A stretch of DNA of 64,000 nt from Anaerolineae bacterium (GCA_023151115.1 JAKLJP010000027.1:34451-98450); one strand, 5' to 3'; shown: positions 1 to 9,606, counted from the first letter of the stretch. Notes: generated by a model not told the origin, from the letters alone. Made by a program: numbers and translations.

Positions 1-713
1 GGGGACGGCTGGTCGTTGATGTGTTTGAACATGATGCTCATCGAAGTATCACCGCTAAAAGGCAGGTGCCCGGTGGTTAACTCGTACAGCATCACCCCTA
101 AGGAATAGACATCGGTTCGGGCGTCAATCTTCCAGCGGCCCGTGCCTTGTTCGGGCGACATGTAGTGCGGCGTCCCCAAAATATCACTGGTACTGGTCAG
201 GCGTTCGCCGCTGACAAATTTGGAAATGCCAAAATCGGTCAGAATGGGCTGTCCTTCACGGTTGAGCATCACATTATCAGGTTTGAGATCGCAGTGAATA
301 ACGCCCTGGTTGTGGGCATAGGCCACCGCTTCGGTAATAGAGCGGATAAGCCGGAGGGCTTCGCTCATCGGCAAGCGGCCTCCCTGAGCGTCAATACTCA
401 CCAGGCGATGGGCCAGGCTTTCACCCTGTACAAACTCCATGACCATGTAAAAAATGTCATGCTTGGCGTCTACGTCAAAATCGTACACCTGGACAATGCC
501 CGGATGGCGCAGGGCCGCCACCACCCTGGCCTCGCGTCGAAATCGGTCTACGACCGTTGAGTCGCTCACCCGGTACAAGTGAATGAGCTTAAGGGCAACA
601 TCGCGTTCCAGGATGGGATGGCGGGCTTTGTAAATCTGGCCCATCCCACCTTCACCCAGTAATTCTTGCAGGACGTACTTTCCGATTTGTTGGCCAATCA
701 GGTTGTTCTTCAT
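1..713 (-). CDS. Serine/threonine protein kinase, N-terminal part (cut by window edge)
   Basis: The reverse strand reads an open frame from ATG at 713 to the window edge (about 237 residues) containing most of a Hanks-type kinase domain. Visible motifs are the glycine loop GEGGMGQIY, the ATP-anchoring lysine in VALKLI, the catalytic HCDLKPDN, DFG in LTDFGISK, and the activation segment GTPHYMSPEQ followed by DVYSLGVMLYEL. It should phosphorylate Ser/Thr residues of unknown cytoplasmic partners; any sensor region lies outside the window. The residue before the catalytic Asp is Cys rather than the usual Arg, so it is a non-RD kinase, which often does not depend on activation-loop phosphorylation. 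A promoter with a good 17-bp spacer lies about 85 bp upstream. The kinase identity is clear; its substrate is not. Confidence 0.93.
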   Translation of the reverse strand, partial: MKNNLIGQQIGKYVLQELLGEGGMGQIYKARHPILERDVALKLIHLYRVSDSTVVDRFRREARVVAALRHPGIVQVYDFDVDAKHDIFYMVMEFVQGESLAHRLVSIDAQGGRLPMSEALRLIRSITEAVAYAHNQGVIHCDLKPDNVMLNREGQPILTDFGISKFVSGERLTSTSDILGTPHYMSPEQGTGRWKIDARTDVYSLGVMLYELTTGHLPFSGDTSMSIMFKHINDQPS

Positions 714-798
714 GATTAAACGTCGCTATTCAAGCCGCCAAGTGCGATGCACCGGAGCCGTTACCTTTATTTTTTAAACTTTCTAACGATTTCAAACT

Positions 799-827
799 AT
801 TTTAACACATCTATGCGTTGCTCACAA
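799..827 (-). promoter_or_regulatory. Probable sigma-70-type promoter of the kinase gene
   Basis: On the minus strand a -35-like TTGTGA (827-822) and a -10-like TAAAAT (804-799) are separated by exactly 17 bp. They lie about 86 bp before the kinase ATG. The match is moderate. Confidence 0.4.
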
Positions 828-847
828 TCAGGCCATTAGGCCCAAAA

Positions 848-888
848 AGGGAGTAGGTAGTAGGTAGTAGGTAGTAGGGGGAGGAGGT
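848..888. repeat. Heptamer tandem repeat (GTAGGTA-type)
   Basis: Several copies of a 7-bp unit close to GTAGGTA lie in the 261-bp gap between the kinase and the membrane protein gene. The unit belongs to the same family of short repeats seen in most gaps of this window. No gene is visible in the gap. Confidence 0.8.
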
Positions 889-974
889 TAATGGCATAAA
901 ATTAGGCAGCAGCCTGAGTAGGTGAGCGAAGCGAACCGTATCGAAGGGTACTGCTTAACGATTATTGGCTACCG

Positions 975-3518
975 TTATTTGATTTGCATAGTTCCTAAAT
1001 TTACCGCATTGTCAGGTAAAGGCGTGTTGTCGGCGCTGACGGCGAGTCGTTGGCCGGTGGGTAGGTGGTACAGCCCGGCCAAAACCCGGTATTCGCCGGG
1101 GGGCACAGCCGCTAAATCTAGCTCGTGTGGATCAAGAATAACTTCGCCCGCTTCCCATAAGCTGGTCGGGTAGTCGCCGGCCAGGGGTGGAGCGTCAAAC
1201 CCTTTGAACTGCTGCCGGGGGTCGGCGGGCCAAAGCTGGATAAAAACGGTGTAGTCGGCGCTGGGTTTGGCCTGAGCTAACCACTTAAAGGATATTTCAC
1301 ACGGCTGCGTCGAGACTTGGCAGCCGATAAAGATATGATCGGCCAGCACAATGGGGCTGGTTTCGCCGCTCAACGGCTCGTGGAATTCGGCTACAGGTGG
1401 AGTGGCCGGTAAAGCGGGCCACTCCGCCGGAACCAGTTTCAACTGCCCCACCGTCGGCGAGGCCGGCCGGCCGTTGGGACCGGTCGCCTCAATTCCCGGA
1501 CGGCCCGGCTCCGTGAAGTCGAACAGGCCGACATTGACCAACAGGCGGGTGGGCGCCAGTGCGCCGCCGTTCACCAACACTGGGTAAGTATCGGCTACAA
1601 TCTGGCCTGGTTCCAGGCTGCGGGTGGGGCGCAGGCCCAGGCCGGGGTAGGTGTTGAATTGGCCCACGTTTTGGTAGCCTCGCCCGATCAAATGGACAAA
1701 AACGCTGTAGTTGGTGGTCATCGGTTGGAGCGCCTGCCAATAGGCCGTCACCGGCGCCCGCTCGCCGGGGCGAACTTTGTCCGCGCCCAGTTGAACGCCC
1801 ACCAGTTTGATTTCGTTGCGGTAGGTCAGGTCCAGCCGAACCAAATCGGCGGGCAAATCGGCTTCGGTCAGAAGGGGCCTGGGAAAGTATTCCGGGGCGA
1901 CCACGCCAAACGGCAGCCAGACCGCCAGCCCGCCCATCACCGCGATGACAATTGTCAGAATCGGTAGACGCAGGCGCGCCGGGGATAGTACCCACCAACC
2001 TCCAATAATGACGATAGCCATCGAACCCAACGCCGGCAAAAGCTGTCGCCCCTGCAAGCCGCCCTCAATGGCAACAAGGCGGGTGAGCGAGAAGGCCAGG
2101 GCGAGGGGGAAGGCGAAGTGAAGGATGAAGGCGGAAGGATGAAGGAGGAAGGGGAGGAGGGTTGGAGGGTTGGAAGGTTGGAAGGTTGGAAGGTTGGAAG
2201 GTTGGAAGGTTGGAGGGTTGGAGTTTTCTGGTTTGTCTTCCAGTCCTCCAGTCCTCCATTCTTCCATTCTTCCAATGACCCATTTGCTTGTTTGGATGAC
2301 AATTAAGGCTGCGGCCCCTATCAATCCTATCCGGCTGATAATTCGATAAACGCTGTAGACCCATCCCGGGGCGACGATGTTGAGCCAGCCGAAAGTGACC
2401 CAGAAGGAGACCTCGCCGGTGGAGAGGGTGTAGAGAAAATCACCTAGAGTAAGCGGCTGCTGCTCGACATTGAAGTAGAGTTTATACAGCCCGCGCTGAA
2501 AAAAGTCGCCGTAGAGTTGGTAGTTGCGCCAGTACCACCAGCCGCCAACCGCCACAGCCAAAATGCCGACAATAAACCCGTCTCGCCACAGCAGACGCGC
2601 CGCGCCCGGTTGCTTTCGTGTATTGATTGTGGTTATTAAAAAGGCGATGGCTGCGACCAGACCAAAAGAAAGACCAGTCATTTTTGAGAGCGAAATCAGG
2701 CCGAGGACAAGTCCCAGGGCTATGGCCCGCCGCAATCGAGGGGTGGGGCCATAGAGCACATATCGCTGGGCCAGCCACAGGCCCATGGCGCAAAAGGCCA
2801 TATTGGCCGGTTCATTGGCCACAGAGGCGGTGATAAAGGCAAACATCGGCTGGCAGGCAACAAAGAGCGCCACCGACGTAGGGAAGAGATTAGAGATTAG
2901 AGATTGGAGATTGGACGCTTGGCGTGGAGATTTTGGATAAGGCGACTGTAAATCGTAAATCGTAAATCGTAAATCGTAAATCTCCCAGGCAGTAAAGTAG
3001 ATAAAAATGAGCGTAATAATTCCATATCCCATCGAGTAGAGGCGCAGGAGGTGGACGGTGAGACTAAGTCCCTGGTAGGGAAAGTTTTCGGTGGGGGTAT
3101 GTAAAAAGTTGTTTTTGTTGCCGGGGTCAAGGGCATAGCCTAGGGAGGCATGCGGATTGGCTCGCTCTTTGAGATACTGATCGAAATCGTCCAGGTTGAA
3201 TGGCTGCACTAAAAGTGCGCCGATGGCGTAATAGAGCGGCGGCTGCTGCCCACCCCAAATGCCCTGCCCCGGCAGCATCACCGGCAGGCCATTGCCTTCG
3301 GCGATAAATTTGACGTGGCCGGTGTGGGTCCACTCGTCGGGTGCTTCAAAGATGGGGGTAATGAAGAAGTAGCACAAAGCCAGGCCGAGGTAGACGGCGA
3401 GGGCGAGGAGAAGACCGGAGTAGGGAGTAGGAAGTAGGGAGTAGGAAGTAAGGAGTAGGGAGTAAGGTGTTTTCCCCCAGATTCGCCATTCGCCATTCGC
3501 CATTCGTTGATTCGTCAC
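975..3518 (-). CDS. Multi-pass membrane protein, GT-C/DUF2142-like, paralogue of the next gene
   Basis: A long integral membrane protein (847 residues, GTG start) whose stop-to-start overlap with the upstream gene is only four bases (GTGA), so the two are probably one operon. An early PIFEAPDEWTHTGH segment and a QQPPLYYAIGALL segment resemble the acidic first extracytoplasmic loop of DUF2142/GT39-type polyprenyl-sugar transferases. These attach sugars on the outer face of the membrane. The last 300 residues are two beta-rich modules, each with a VFVHLIG or VFIQLWP strand. Three stretches are encoded by short tandem repeats: the extreme N-terminus (3418-3508), a segment near 2890-2985, and a WKVGRLEG-like segment near 2157-2280. 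These are probably insertions in a loop. The enzymatic role is inferred, not shown. Confidence 0.7.
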   Translation of the reverse strand: MTNQRMANGEWRIWGKTPYSLLLTSYSLLPTPYSGLLLALAVYLGLALCYFFITPIFEAPDEWTHTGHVKFIAEGNGLPVMLPGQGIWGGQQPPLYYAIGALLVQPFNLDDFDQYLKERANPHASLGYALDPGNKNNFLHTPTENFPYQGLSLTVHLLRLYSMGYGIITLIFIYFTAWEIYDLRFTIYDLQSPYPKSPRQASNLQSLISNLFPTSVALFVACQPMFAFITASVANEPANMAFCAMGLWLAQRYVLYGPTPRLRRAIALGLVLGLISLSKMTGLSFGLVAAIAFLITTINTRKQPGAARLLWRDGFIVGILAVAVGGWWYWRNYQLYGDFFQRGLYKLYFNVEQQPLTLGDFLYTLSTGEVSFWVTFGWLNIVAPGWVYSVYRIISRIGLIGAAALIVIQTSKWVIGRMEEWRTGGLEDKPENSNPPTFQPSNLPTFQPSNPPTLLPFLLHPSAFILHFAFPLALAFSLTRLVAIEGGLQGRQLLPALGSMAIVIIGGWWVLSPARLRLPILTIVIAVMGGLAVWLPFGVVAPEYFPRPLLTEADLPADLVRLDLTYRNEIKLVGVQLGADKVRPGERAPVTAYWQALQPMTTNYSVFVHLIGRGYQNVGQFNTYPGLGLRPTRSLEPGQIVADTYPVLVNGGALAPTRLLVNVGLFDFTEPGRPGIEATGPNGRPASPTVGQLKLVPAEWPALPATPPVAEFHEPLSGETSPIVLADHIFIGCQVSTQPCEISFKWLAQAKPSADYTVFIQLWPADPRQQFKGFDAPPLAGDYPTSLWEAGEVILDPHELDLAAVPPGEYRVLAGLYHLPTGQRLAVSADNTPLPDNAVNLGTMQIK
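2157..2222. repeat. Octamer tandem repeat inside a coding sequence
   Basis: About seven copies of GGTTGGAA/GGTTGGAG run without interruption inside the membrane protein gene and keep its frame. The unit is 8 bp, so gain or loss of one copy would shift the frame. The same unit recurs at 32066-32116, 42605-42690 and 53739-53803. Confidence 0.9.
2888..2985. repeat. Two short tandem repeat blocks inside a coding sequence
   Basis: Copies of AGATTAG/AGATTGG followed by four copies of AAATCGT lie within the membrane protein gene and are translated. They resemble the intergenic repeat at 27770-27820. Confidence 0.8.
3418..3508. repeat. Short tandem repeats at the gene 5' end
   Basis: GTAGGGA/GTAGGAA copies and then three CGCCATT copies encode the first 30 or so residues of the membrane protein, giving a YSLLPTPYS-like sequence. 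This N-terminus is probably of repeat origin; a start further inside the gene is possible. Confidence 0.8.
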
Positions 3519-5845
3519 GGTAGGGCAATCTCCACGCTGTTGTCTTGTTGGGGCAGGTTAGACTCGGTGATGGGGAGCCGTTGGCCGGAGGCGAGGTCAT
3601 ACAGGCCCAGGCGCAGCGCCACAAGGCCCAATGCTGAAGGGAGAGTGCGGGTATCGGCAATGGTTTCGCCGGGAGACCACCAGCGGGTGGGGTAGGTATT
3701 GTGAGTGGGTGGGCCATCGGCCTGACCGATTATCTCGCCGCGTTCATCCAGGAGATGAACAAACACCACATAATCCTCACTGACCGGCGCGAGCGACTGC
3801 CAATAGAGGGTGATTGTTCCCTGACCTGTTCCTTCGGCAGGGGGGGCAAAATCATAACCGATCAAAGCAATCGCAGCAGCAAAATTGACCTGGACGGTGT
3901 GTGTCGGCTCATATTTCGGCCACGTTTTGGGCACAATTTTTATCTCGCCGACGATAGGCGTCACCTCGCTGCCGCCGGCATCCAGGGCGGGAAAGCCGGC
4001 GCGGCTGTCGGACTCGAAATCAAACAGATTAACCGCCGCGCGAGCGACCAGGGGTTCAGAAACATCGGCTTCTAACTTGAGCGGATAGGTATCCAAAAAC
4101 GAGTCGCCGGGCTGGAGGTAACGGGTGGGGCGCAGACCGAGGCCGGGATAAGTTTCGCGCCGGGCTAGCACCCGGCCATCGGGGGCCAGCAAAACGGCGG
4201 CAACGCTGTAATTTTTATCCGGCGTCGCTGCCGTTTGCCACAAGGCATCAATCAGAATCACATCCCCTTGGGTTGCCGTTGCAGGCGGATTTAAACCTGT
4301 TGGCGCTGAATGAACTTGACCGCTCACCAACTTCAAGCTGTCGAGAAAGGTTACATCCAGCTTGTTGACCGGCTGGCTGACCTGCTCGTTGGGGCGAAAG
4401 GCCGGATAAATGAGCCAGCCGAGACTGTAAAGGTTGAGCCACAAAAAAGCCAGGATGACCGCTCCGCTGAACCAGCCGGCCAGCCGGTGCGGGAGCAGGG
4501 CGTGCCAGCCCAGGGCCAGCAGCAGTGAAATAGCGGCAATAGCCGGAAAAACCAGGCGAGTGTGCGAGACGGAGCCGACTTCCATAAGCCAGCGCAGGTA
4601 CAGGGCCAGGTTCAAAGCCGCCCATAGCAGCAGCGGAATGATGACTTCGAAATTGACGGCGGAGAGATTGAGGGGCAATGGTTTAGATTTGTCGCCCTGG
4701 ACCAGCTTGCCCAATAAGGCCAACCCCATCCCCACCAGCCCGATGCGACTGAACAGAAAAAGCAAGCTATAAACCCATTCCGGCGGGCGAATCTGGCCCC
4801 AGCCGAAGGTGGCCCAAAAAGCCCGTTCGGCCTCGGCCCGCAGGCTCCAAATTTCGGCCAGGGAGAGGTGGCTGCGGCCGGCCAGATTAAGATGTGTTTC
4901 GGTCACAAACCATTCGCCGTACAGGCTGTAATTGCGCCAGAACCACCAGCCGGTCAGCGCGACAACGACCACGCCTATGATGAGCCACCAGCGCAGCATG
5001 GTTTGCAGCGGAGCTTCATGAGCCTCGCTCAAAAAAAATAAACGCCAAAAGATGATAAACCCAACCAGGAACAGTGTGCTCAAGCTGCTGAGTTTGGTCA
5101 GGATGGCCAGGCCGGTGAGCAGGCCGAGGAGCAGGGGAGCAGGGGAGCGGGGGACAAGAGGAGACTGCGAAACATCCCCTGCTCCTCTGCCCCCCTGCTC
5201 CCCTGCTTTTGTTACAGGAGGTTCGGTGAATTTGAACGCGGCTAATACCGCCCACGTGGTCAGCGCGGCGGAGAGGCTGTCGTTGCTGACGGTGGCAGAA
5301 ACACGCAGGAATTGGGGGTTGAGGGCGGTCAGGGTGGCGGCGGTGACAGCCAAGGGCAGGTGGTGCGGAAAAAGTCGGCGGGCCAGCAAAAATGTGCCGA
5401 CAACGGTCAGCAGCCCAAAGAGCAGGCTCCACCAGCGACCTATATGAACGGCCAGGGCTGCCCGCCGATAGGGAAAGGCGTCCGGCGGGCCGTGCAAAAC
5501 CAGGTTTTGGTTGTCATTAATCAACAGGCGCACATCGCTGAAGAGCCAGTGAGGGTTGCGCTGTAGCAGGTCAAGCATGTTATCGGTATCGAGCCAGAAG
5601 GTGCTGGCAGCAACAATGGCATAATACAGCGGCGGCTGAGTGCCCTCCTGATTCCACAGTTGGTTGGGCACAGCCAGCGGTAGGCCCCGCCCATCGGCCA
5701 GATGCTTGACATAGGGATAGTGGAGTGTTTCGTCGGAGTTTTCAAAAACGGGGGTCAAGACGCTGTAACCCAAACCCAGAACCACAAAAAGCAAGGCCAG
5801 TCCTGCCAGGTAGATTGATTTTGAAAGGGGGAATGTCGCGGGCAT
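3515..5845 (-). CDS. Multi-pass membrane protein, GT-C/DUF2142-like
   Basis: This 776-residue protein is a paralogue of its downstream neighbour. It has an N-terminal membrane helix, a PVFENSDETLHYPYVK acidic loop, a QPPLYYAIVAAS segment, roughly ten membrane helices, and a C-terminal pair of extracytoplasmic beta-rich modules. Both proteins carry the motif YPGLGLRPTR followed by a DTYP strand in the first module, which supports a recent duplication. DUF2142/GT39-type proteins are predicted lipid-linked sugar transferases or polysaccharide assembly proteins at the cytoplasmic membrane. A GC-rich repeat hairpin (5128-5208) is translated into a Gly/Ser/Pro-rich loop. The start is the ATG at 5845; the following gene overlaps by four bases. 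Confidence 0.72.
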   Translation of the reverse strand: MPATFPLSKSIYLAGLALLFVVLGLGYSVLTPVFENSDETLHYPYVKHLADGRGLPLAVPNQLWNQEGTQPPLYYAIVAASTFWLDTDNMLDLLQRNPHWLFSDVRLLINDNQNLVLHGPPDAFPYRRAALAVHIGRWWSLLFGLLTVVGTFLLARRLFPHHLPLAVTAATLTALNPQFLRVSATVSNDSLSAALTTWAVLAAFKFTEPPVTKAGEQGGRGAGDVSQSPLVPRSPAPLLLGLLTGLAILTKLSSLSTLFLVGFIIFWRLFFLSEAHEAPLQTMLRWWLIIGVVVVALTGWWFWRNYSLYGEWFVTETHLNLAGRSHLSLAEIWSLRAEAERAFWATFGWGQIRPPEWVYSLLFLFSRIGLVGMGLALLGKLVQGDKSKPLPLNLSAVNFEVIIPLLLWAALNLALYLRWLMEVGSVSHTRLVFPAIAAISLLLALGWHALLPHRLAGWFSGAVILAFLWLNLYSLGWLIYPAFRPNEQVSQPVNKLDVTFLDSLKLVSGQVHSAPTGLNPPATATQGDVILIDALWQTAATPDKNYSVAAVLLAPDGRVLARRETYPGLGLRPTRYLQPGDSFLDTYPLKLEADVSEPLVARAAVNLFDFESDSRAGFPALDAGGSEVTPIVGEIKIVPKTWPKYEPTHTVQVNFAAAIALIGYDFAPPAEGTGQGTITLYWQSLAPVSEDYVVFVHLLDERGEIIGQADGPPTHNTYPTRWWSPGETIADTRTLPSALGLVALRLGLYDLASGQRLPITESNLPQQDNSVEIALP
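5128..5208. repeat. Inverted pair of octamer repeats inside a coding sequence
   Basis: AGCAGGGG copies on one side and CCCCTGCT copies on the other would form a long GC-rich hairpin within the membrane protein gene. The segment is translated in frame. Confidence 0.8.
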
Positions 5846-5854
5846 AGTGAATGG

Positions 5855-5940
5855 TTATCAGTAACCAGTAATCAGTAATCAGTAATCAGTAGTCAGAGCA
5901 ATTACTGATTACTGATTACCGACGACTGATCACTGATCAA
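5855..5940. repeat. Inverted heptamer repeat hairpin between genes
   Basis: Copies of AATCAGT are followed by copies of ATTACTG, giving an intergenic hairpin that fills the 98-bp gap between the phosphatase and membrane protein genes. It could act as a transcript end or a processing site. Confidence 0.8.
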
Positions 5941-5943
5941 CGC

Positions 5944-8900
5944 TCATGTTTTGACGACTACCACCACCGTCATGTCGTCATTCTGTTCGGCCTGGCCGAT
6001 AAAGGATTGAGCCGTATTGATGATGTGTTCGGCGATGGTTTCGGCATCCTGGGTGTCAATGACCTCATTGATGGCCGCCTCCAGGCGTTCAAAGCCAAAC
6101 AGTTCGCGGGCCTCATTCTGGGCTTCGACAATACCATCGCTGGTAAAGATGATGGTTGTATGGGGTTCCAACATAAAAACATCGTCGTGATAGTTTTGCT
6201 CAGGCGGAGAAAGCGCCCCTACCGGAAAGCCGCTGACCGGCAGCAGTTTGTAGCTATGCTTGCTGGCCCCAATCGGAGCAATCATGCCGGCGCTGGCCAG
6301 GGTCATCACGGTGCTTTCCGCGCCGTCTTGGCTTGAGGGCAGTGGCGAAAAGGTGGCGACCTGTAAGCCGATATTCATTTTATTTTCGCGCAGGCGGTTG
6401 TACAAAATATAATTGAGGCGGTTGAGCAGTTCACCCGGCCCCAAGTCCACCCGAATTTGGGCGTCAATGGCGGTGATGGCGACGGCCATATAAAGCGCCG
6501 CCGGAATGCCTTTGCCACTGACATCGCCAATCGCCACGCCAAAACTATCGTTGCCGATGGGGAAGAAGTGGAAGAAATCGCCGCCAATTTGCCGGGCGGG
6601 CAGAATCCGGCCCGATATTTGCAGCCCCGGTACTTGGGGTGCAAATTGGGGCAGCAATGTTTCCTGGATGCCCTGAGCAATTTCCAGTTCGCGCTCCAAC
6701 TCGCGCACTTCAATTTCATAGAGACGGGCATTTTCCAGGGCAATACTAACCTGATTGGCAAAGGCCAGGGCCAGCCGCAAATCTTCTTCGTTGTAGGCGT
6801 TGGCTTCGGTGTGGTCAATGCTGATCAGGCCAATCACTTTATCGCGGGAAATCAGGGGAATGCCCATCCACGATTTGATATGTTCGTGGGGCAATTTTTT
6901 GAGGACATTGTAACTGGCCGGCACATTGCCCACGACCAACGGCTGGCGGTTTTGAATGACCAACGCGCCGGGGTCGTCCTGGTCGGTATCCAGCCGCACC
7001 GGGAAGGTCAGGCCGATGACCTTTTTGGGGTTGGGAAAGCCGCGCCCGGCGATAATCCGCCGCCGCTTGCCTTCGATCAGGTGAATGGTGGCGCTGTCGT
7101 ATTTGATGACCCGCGCCAGTTGGTCCAGGATGCGCTCCAGCACTTCGTTCAGGTTGAGGCTGGAGCCGACCACAAACGACACCTCGCGTAGCGTTTCAGC
7201 CTGCTGGCGGCGGCGGTATTCAGCCTCGTACAGCTCCACGTTTTGCAGCCCAATTCCCAACTGGTCGGCCATGGCCTGGCCCAGGGCAATTTCGCCGGGG
7301 GTGAAGGTGTGTTTGTGGCGGGTGGCTTCAACCACCAGCGCCCCGGTAATCTCCCCTCGAATTTGGATGGGCAGCACCAGCAGGGATAACGTTTCCGGCC
7401 CGGCCCAGCCCAGGCGAATCAGGGTGGGCAGTGGGGGCATGGCTTTGGGCAGGAAAGGTAAAAGTTTTCCCAGAGTGTCGTCAATCACCACCGGGCGGTG
7501 GGTAGCCATCAGGCGCTCGTAAAGCGGATTATTGCGGAGGGGCAGCCGCCAGCCTTCGAGACCAAAGGCCGGACGACCCTCAACCATAGTCTCTTCCATA
7601 GGTATGGCCGGTTCGCCGGGCGAGTCATCCTGGAAATTGACCTTGACCACCCCCGATTTGGTTTCAAAATCAAAGAAAATGACGCTGCCCTGGCGCAGAT
7701 GGAGGGCGCGTAGATATTCTTGCAGCACGGTGCTCATAATGGTTTGCGCATCCTGGGTGCTGGCCAGGGCGCTGGCGACGTGGTAAAGGGCGTCGGTTTC
7801 TTTCAGGGCTTGCTGGGTTTGTTTGAGATATTGCAGGTTTTCCAGGGCTACGGCGGCCTGGTTAGCCAGCATGCGGGCCAGTCGAATTTCATCTGCCGTA
7901 AACATGCGCTCCTGGCGCGTTTCCCACAGCTCGGCCCAGCCAATCGCCTCATCTTTGACCACCAGCGGCACCAACAGCCGGGAAACGGAGCCGCGTTTGA
8001 CCATCTCGCGGCGTTCAGCCTCGTCAAGGGCAGGATCATTGGCCTGAAACACCAGGGCCTGCTGCTGCTGAATGGGCAACAAGGCCGGGCGTTGGGTCAG
8101 GTTGAAGGTGCGGCCCGTTTCTTTGCCATTTGAGGCAGTCGAGCCGGCGGTGAGAAACTCGGCCCGAATCACGCCGACCGTGCGCTGTTTGTCCCAGCTG
8201 ACAATATGACCCATGCTGACATTCAAGGCCTGAGCCATCTGGCGAATGAGGGTACTCAGCACCGCCCCTACATCACGGGCGGCGGCAATAGCCGAACTGG
8301 TTTCGTACAACAGGGTCAATTCATTAAGATTGTTGCGGGTTTCTTCAAAGCGGCGGGCGTTATAAATAGCTGAGGAAACCTGCCGGACAATGCTTTCCAG
8401 AAAGCGCAGATCGTCGGCTCCAAAGGGCGTTTTGCCGACCCGGCTGATGACCATAACGCCCATCATCTCTTTGAAAGCGGTCAGGGGGACGCCCAACACA
8501 TGCTCCGGGGGCTGGCCCGGCGTGGTCAGCCGTACAGATTTGCCTGATACCGCAACAGAGCCAATCGGGCTTTGGCCCAGGGGGATGGCGGTTGGATAGT
8601 CCTGGTCGGGCAGCGGGCCAATCGAGAGGATGGGCTGCAACATGGCCTGCTCTTTTTCCAAAAAATAGATACGGCCATTGTCGGCGTTGAGGAGCATTTT
8701 GGTCTGCTCGACAATTTTTTCCAGGGTGGGGACCAGCTCTAACCGCCCTGAAACCTGGCGGCTGGTTTCCAATAAAACTTGCAATTCCTGGCTGTAGTGG
8801 CCCTGTTGAATTTCGGTGCGCTTCAAATCGGTTACATCGGCGCTAATAACGCAAATATCGGCCAGTTGCGACGCCTCGGCATAGAGGGGATAGAGATGTA

Positions 8901-9606
8901 ACTGCACCCAATGGGTCTCGCTCTGGCGATTGTCGAGGGAAAAGTTGGGGATAAAGAGCGACTCGCCGCTGCTGCGGGCCTGGTCTAGAAACTCTTTTAG
9001 CCGAGCCAGGTTGTTGGGTGAGAGGGGCAAACTCTCGACCAGTGGGGCGGTGGGCGTAGGTTTCAAGCCAAACAGGGTTTCGGCGGCCCGGTTCCAGGCC
9101 CGCAGGCGGTGATCCGGTCCAATAATTTGGATAGCCAGGTGAGAAGTGTCGCTGCTGATGGCCTCGTAGAGCAGCCGGCTTGAAGTCAGGTCGGGCTGGT
9201 TTTGTTCTTGCTCAACTTGCCAGGCGTTTAGCTGAGCAGCCAACTGTTTAGCCAGGGCGGTCAGCCCTACTTTGGAGAGAGGGGCGTAGGTAGCTACCCC
9301 CCAGGCCAGGGCCGCCAACAATTTCTGCTCTTCGGTTTGCGCCGGCGGTGTGGAGGCGTCATGCAGAACGACAATCGGCACGTCAGGGTACGCCTCGCTC
9401 AGCGACGACAACGTTGGGTAAACATCGTCCTCAAGTTGCGCAATGTTTAGCAAAATTACCTGGGCTGGCTCCGGTTCGGTGACAGCCTGGGTCACTTCCT
9501 GGCTAATGGTCAAGCGATACTCCGGTAAATGCGGCCCAATGATTTGTACGACTGCTGCGGCGACTGAAACTTGATTTTCGATAAGTAGCAAGGAAAAAAG
9601 GGTCAT
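5944..9606 (-). CDS. Multi-sensor PP2C phosphatase (receiver-like, PAS, four GAF, SpoIIE/RsbU)
   Basis: A cytoplasmic sensor phosphatase of about 1220 residues. The order is: a degenerate receiver-like N-terminus (to about 140), a PAS domain (150-270), four GAF-like domains (about 285-430, 440-600, 615-800 and 815-970), a short coiled linker, and a C-terminal SpoIIE-type PP2C domain. Metal-binding signatures of the phosphatase are present: GGDFFHF, GDVSGKG, TSDGIVEA and NDDMTV. Family members dephosphorylate anti-anti-sigma factors or similar STAS partners; none is in the window. A longer frame starts at TTG 9627, but ATG 9606 sits about 9 bp after a consensus -10 box, so transcription would give an almost leaderless mRNA. 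Ligands of the GAF domains cannot be told. Confidence 0.9.
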   Translation of the reverse strand: MTLFSLLLIENQVSVAAAVVQIIGPHLPEYRLTISQEVTQAVTEPEPAQVILLNIAQLEDDVYPTLSSLSEAYPDVPIVVLHDASTPPAQTEEQKLLAALAWGVATYAPLSKVGLTALAKQLAAQLNAWQVEQEQNQPDLTSSRLLYEAISSDTSHLAIQIIGPDHRLRAWNRAAETLFGLKPTPTAPLVESLPLSPNNLARLKEFLDQARSSGESLFIPNFSLDNRQSETHWVQLHLYPLYAEASQLADICVISADVTDLKRTEIQQGHYSQELQVLLETSRQVSGRLELVPTLEKIVEQTKMLLNADNGRIYFLEKEQAMLQPILSIGPLPDQDYPTAIPLGQSPIGSVAVSGKSVRLTTPGQPPEHVLGVPLTAFKEMMGVMVISRVGKTPFGADDLRFLESIVRQVSSAIYNARRFEETRNNLNELTLLYETSSAIAAARDVGAVLSTLIRQMAQALNVSMGHIVSWDKQRTVGVIRAEFLTAGSTASNGKETGRTFNLTQRPALLPIQQQQALVFQANDPALDEAERREMVKRGSVSRLLVPLVVKDEAIGWAELWETRQERMFTADEIRLARMLANQAAVALENLQYLKQTQQALKETDALYHVASALASTQDAQTIMSTVLQEYLRALHLRQGSVIFFDFETKSGVVKVNFQDDSPGEPAIPMEETMVEGRPAFGLEGWRLPLRNNPLYERLMATHRPVVIDDTLGKLLPFLPKAMPPLPTLIRLGWAGPETLSLLVLPIQIRGEITGALVVEATRHKHTFTPGEIALGQAMADQLGIGLQNVELYEAEYRRRQQAETLREVSFVVGSSLNLNEVLERILDQLARVIKYDSATIHLIEGKRRRIIAGRGFPNPKKVIGLTFPVRLDTDQDDPGALVIQNRQPLVVGNVPASYNVLKKLPHEHIKSWMGIPLISRDKVIGLISIDHTEANAYNEEDLRLALAFANQVSIALENARLYEIEVRELERELEIAQGIQETLLPQFAPQVPGLQISGRILPARQIGGDFFHFFPIGNDSFGVAIGDVSGKGIPAALYMAVAITAIDAQIRVDLGPGELLNRLNYILYNRLRENKMNIGLQVATFSPLPSSQDGAESTVMTLASAGMIAPIGASKHSYKLLPVSGFPVGALSPPEQNYHDDVFMLEPHTTIIFTSDGIVEAQNEARELFGFERLEAAINEVIDTQDAETIAEHIINTAQSFIGQAEQNDDMTVVVVVKT

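Noticed and set aside
2118..2306. WRVGRLEGW-type small protein on the plus strand at the repeat
   Set aside because: It is an antisense reading of the octamer repeat inside the membrane protein gene and has no ribosome site.
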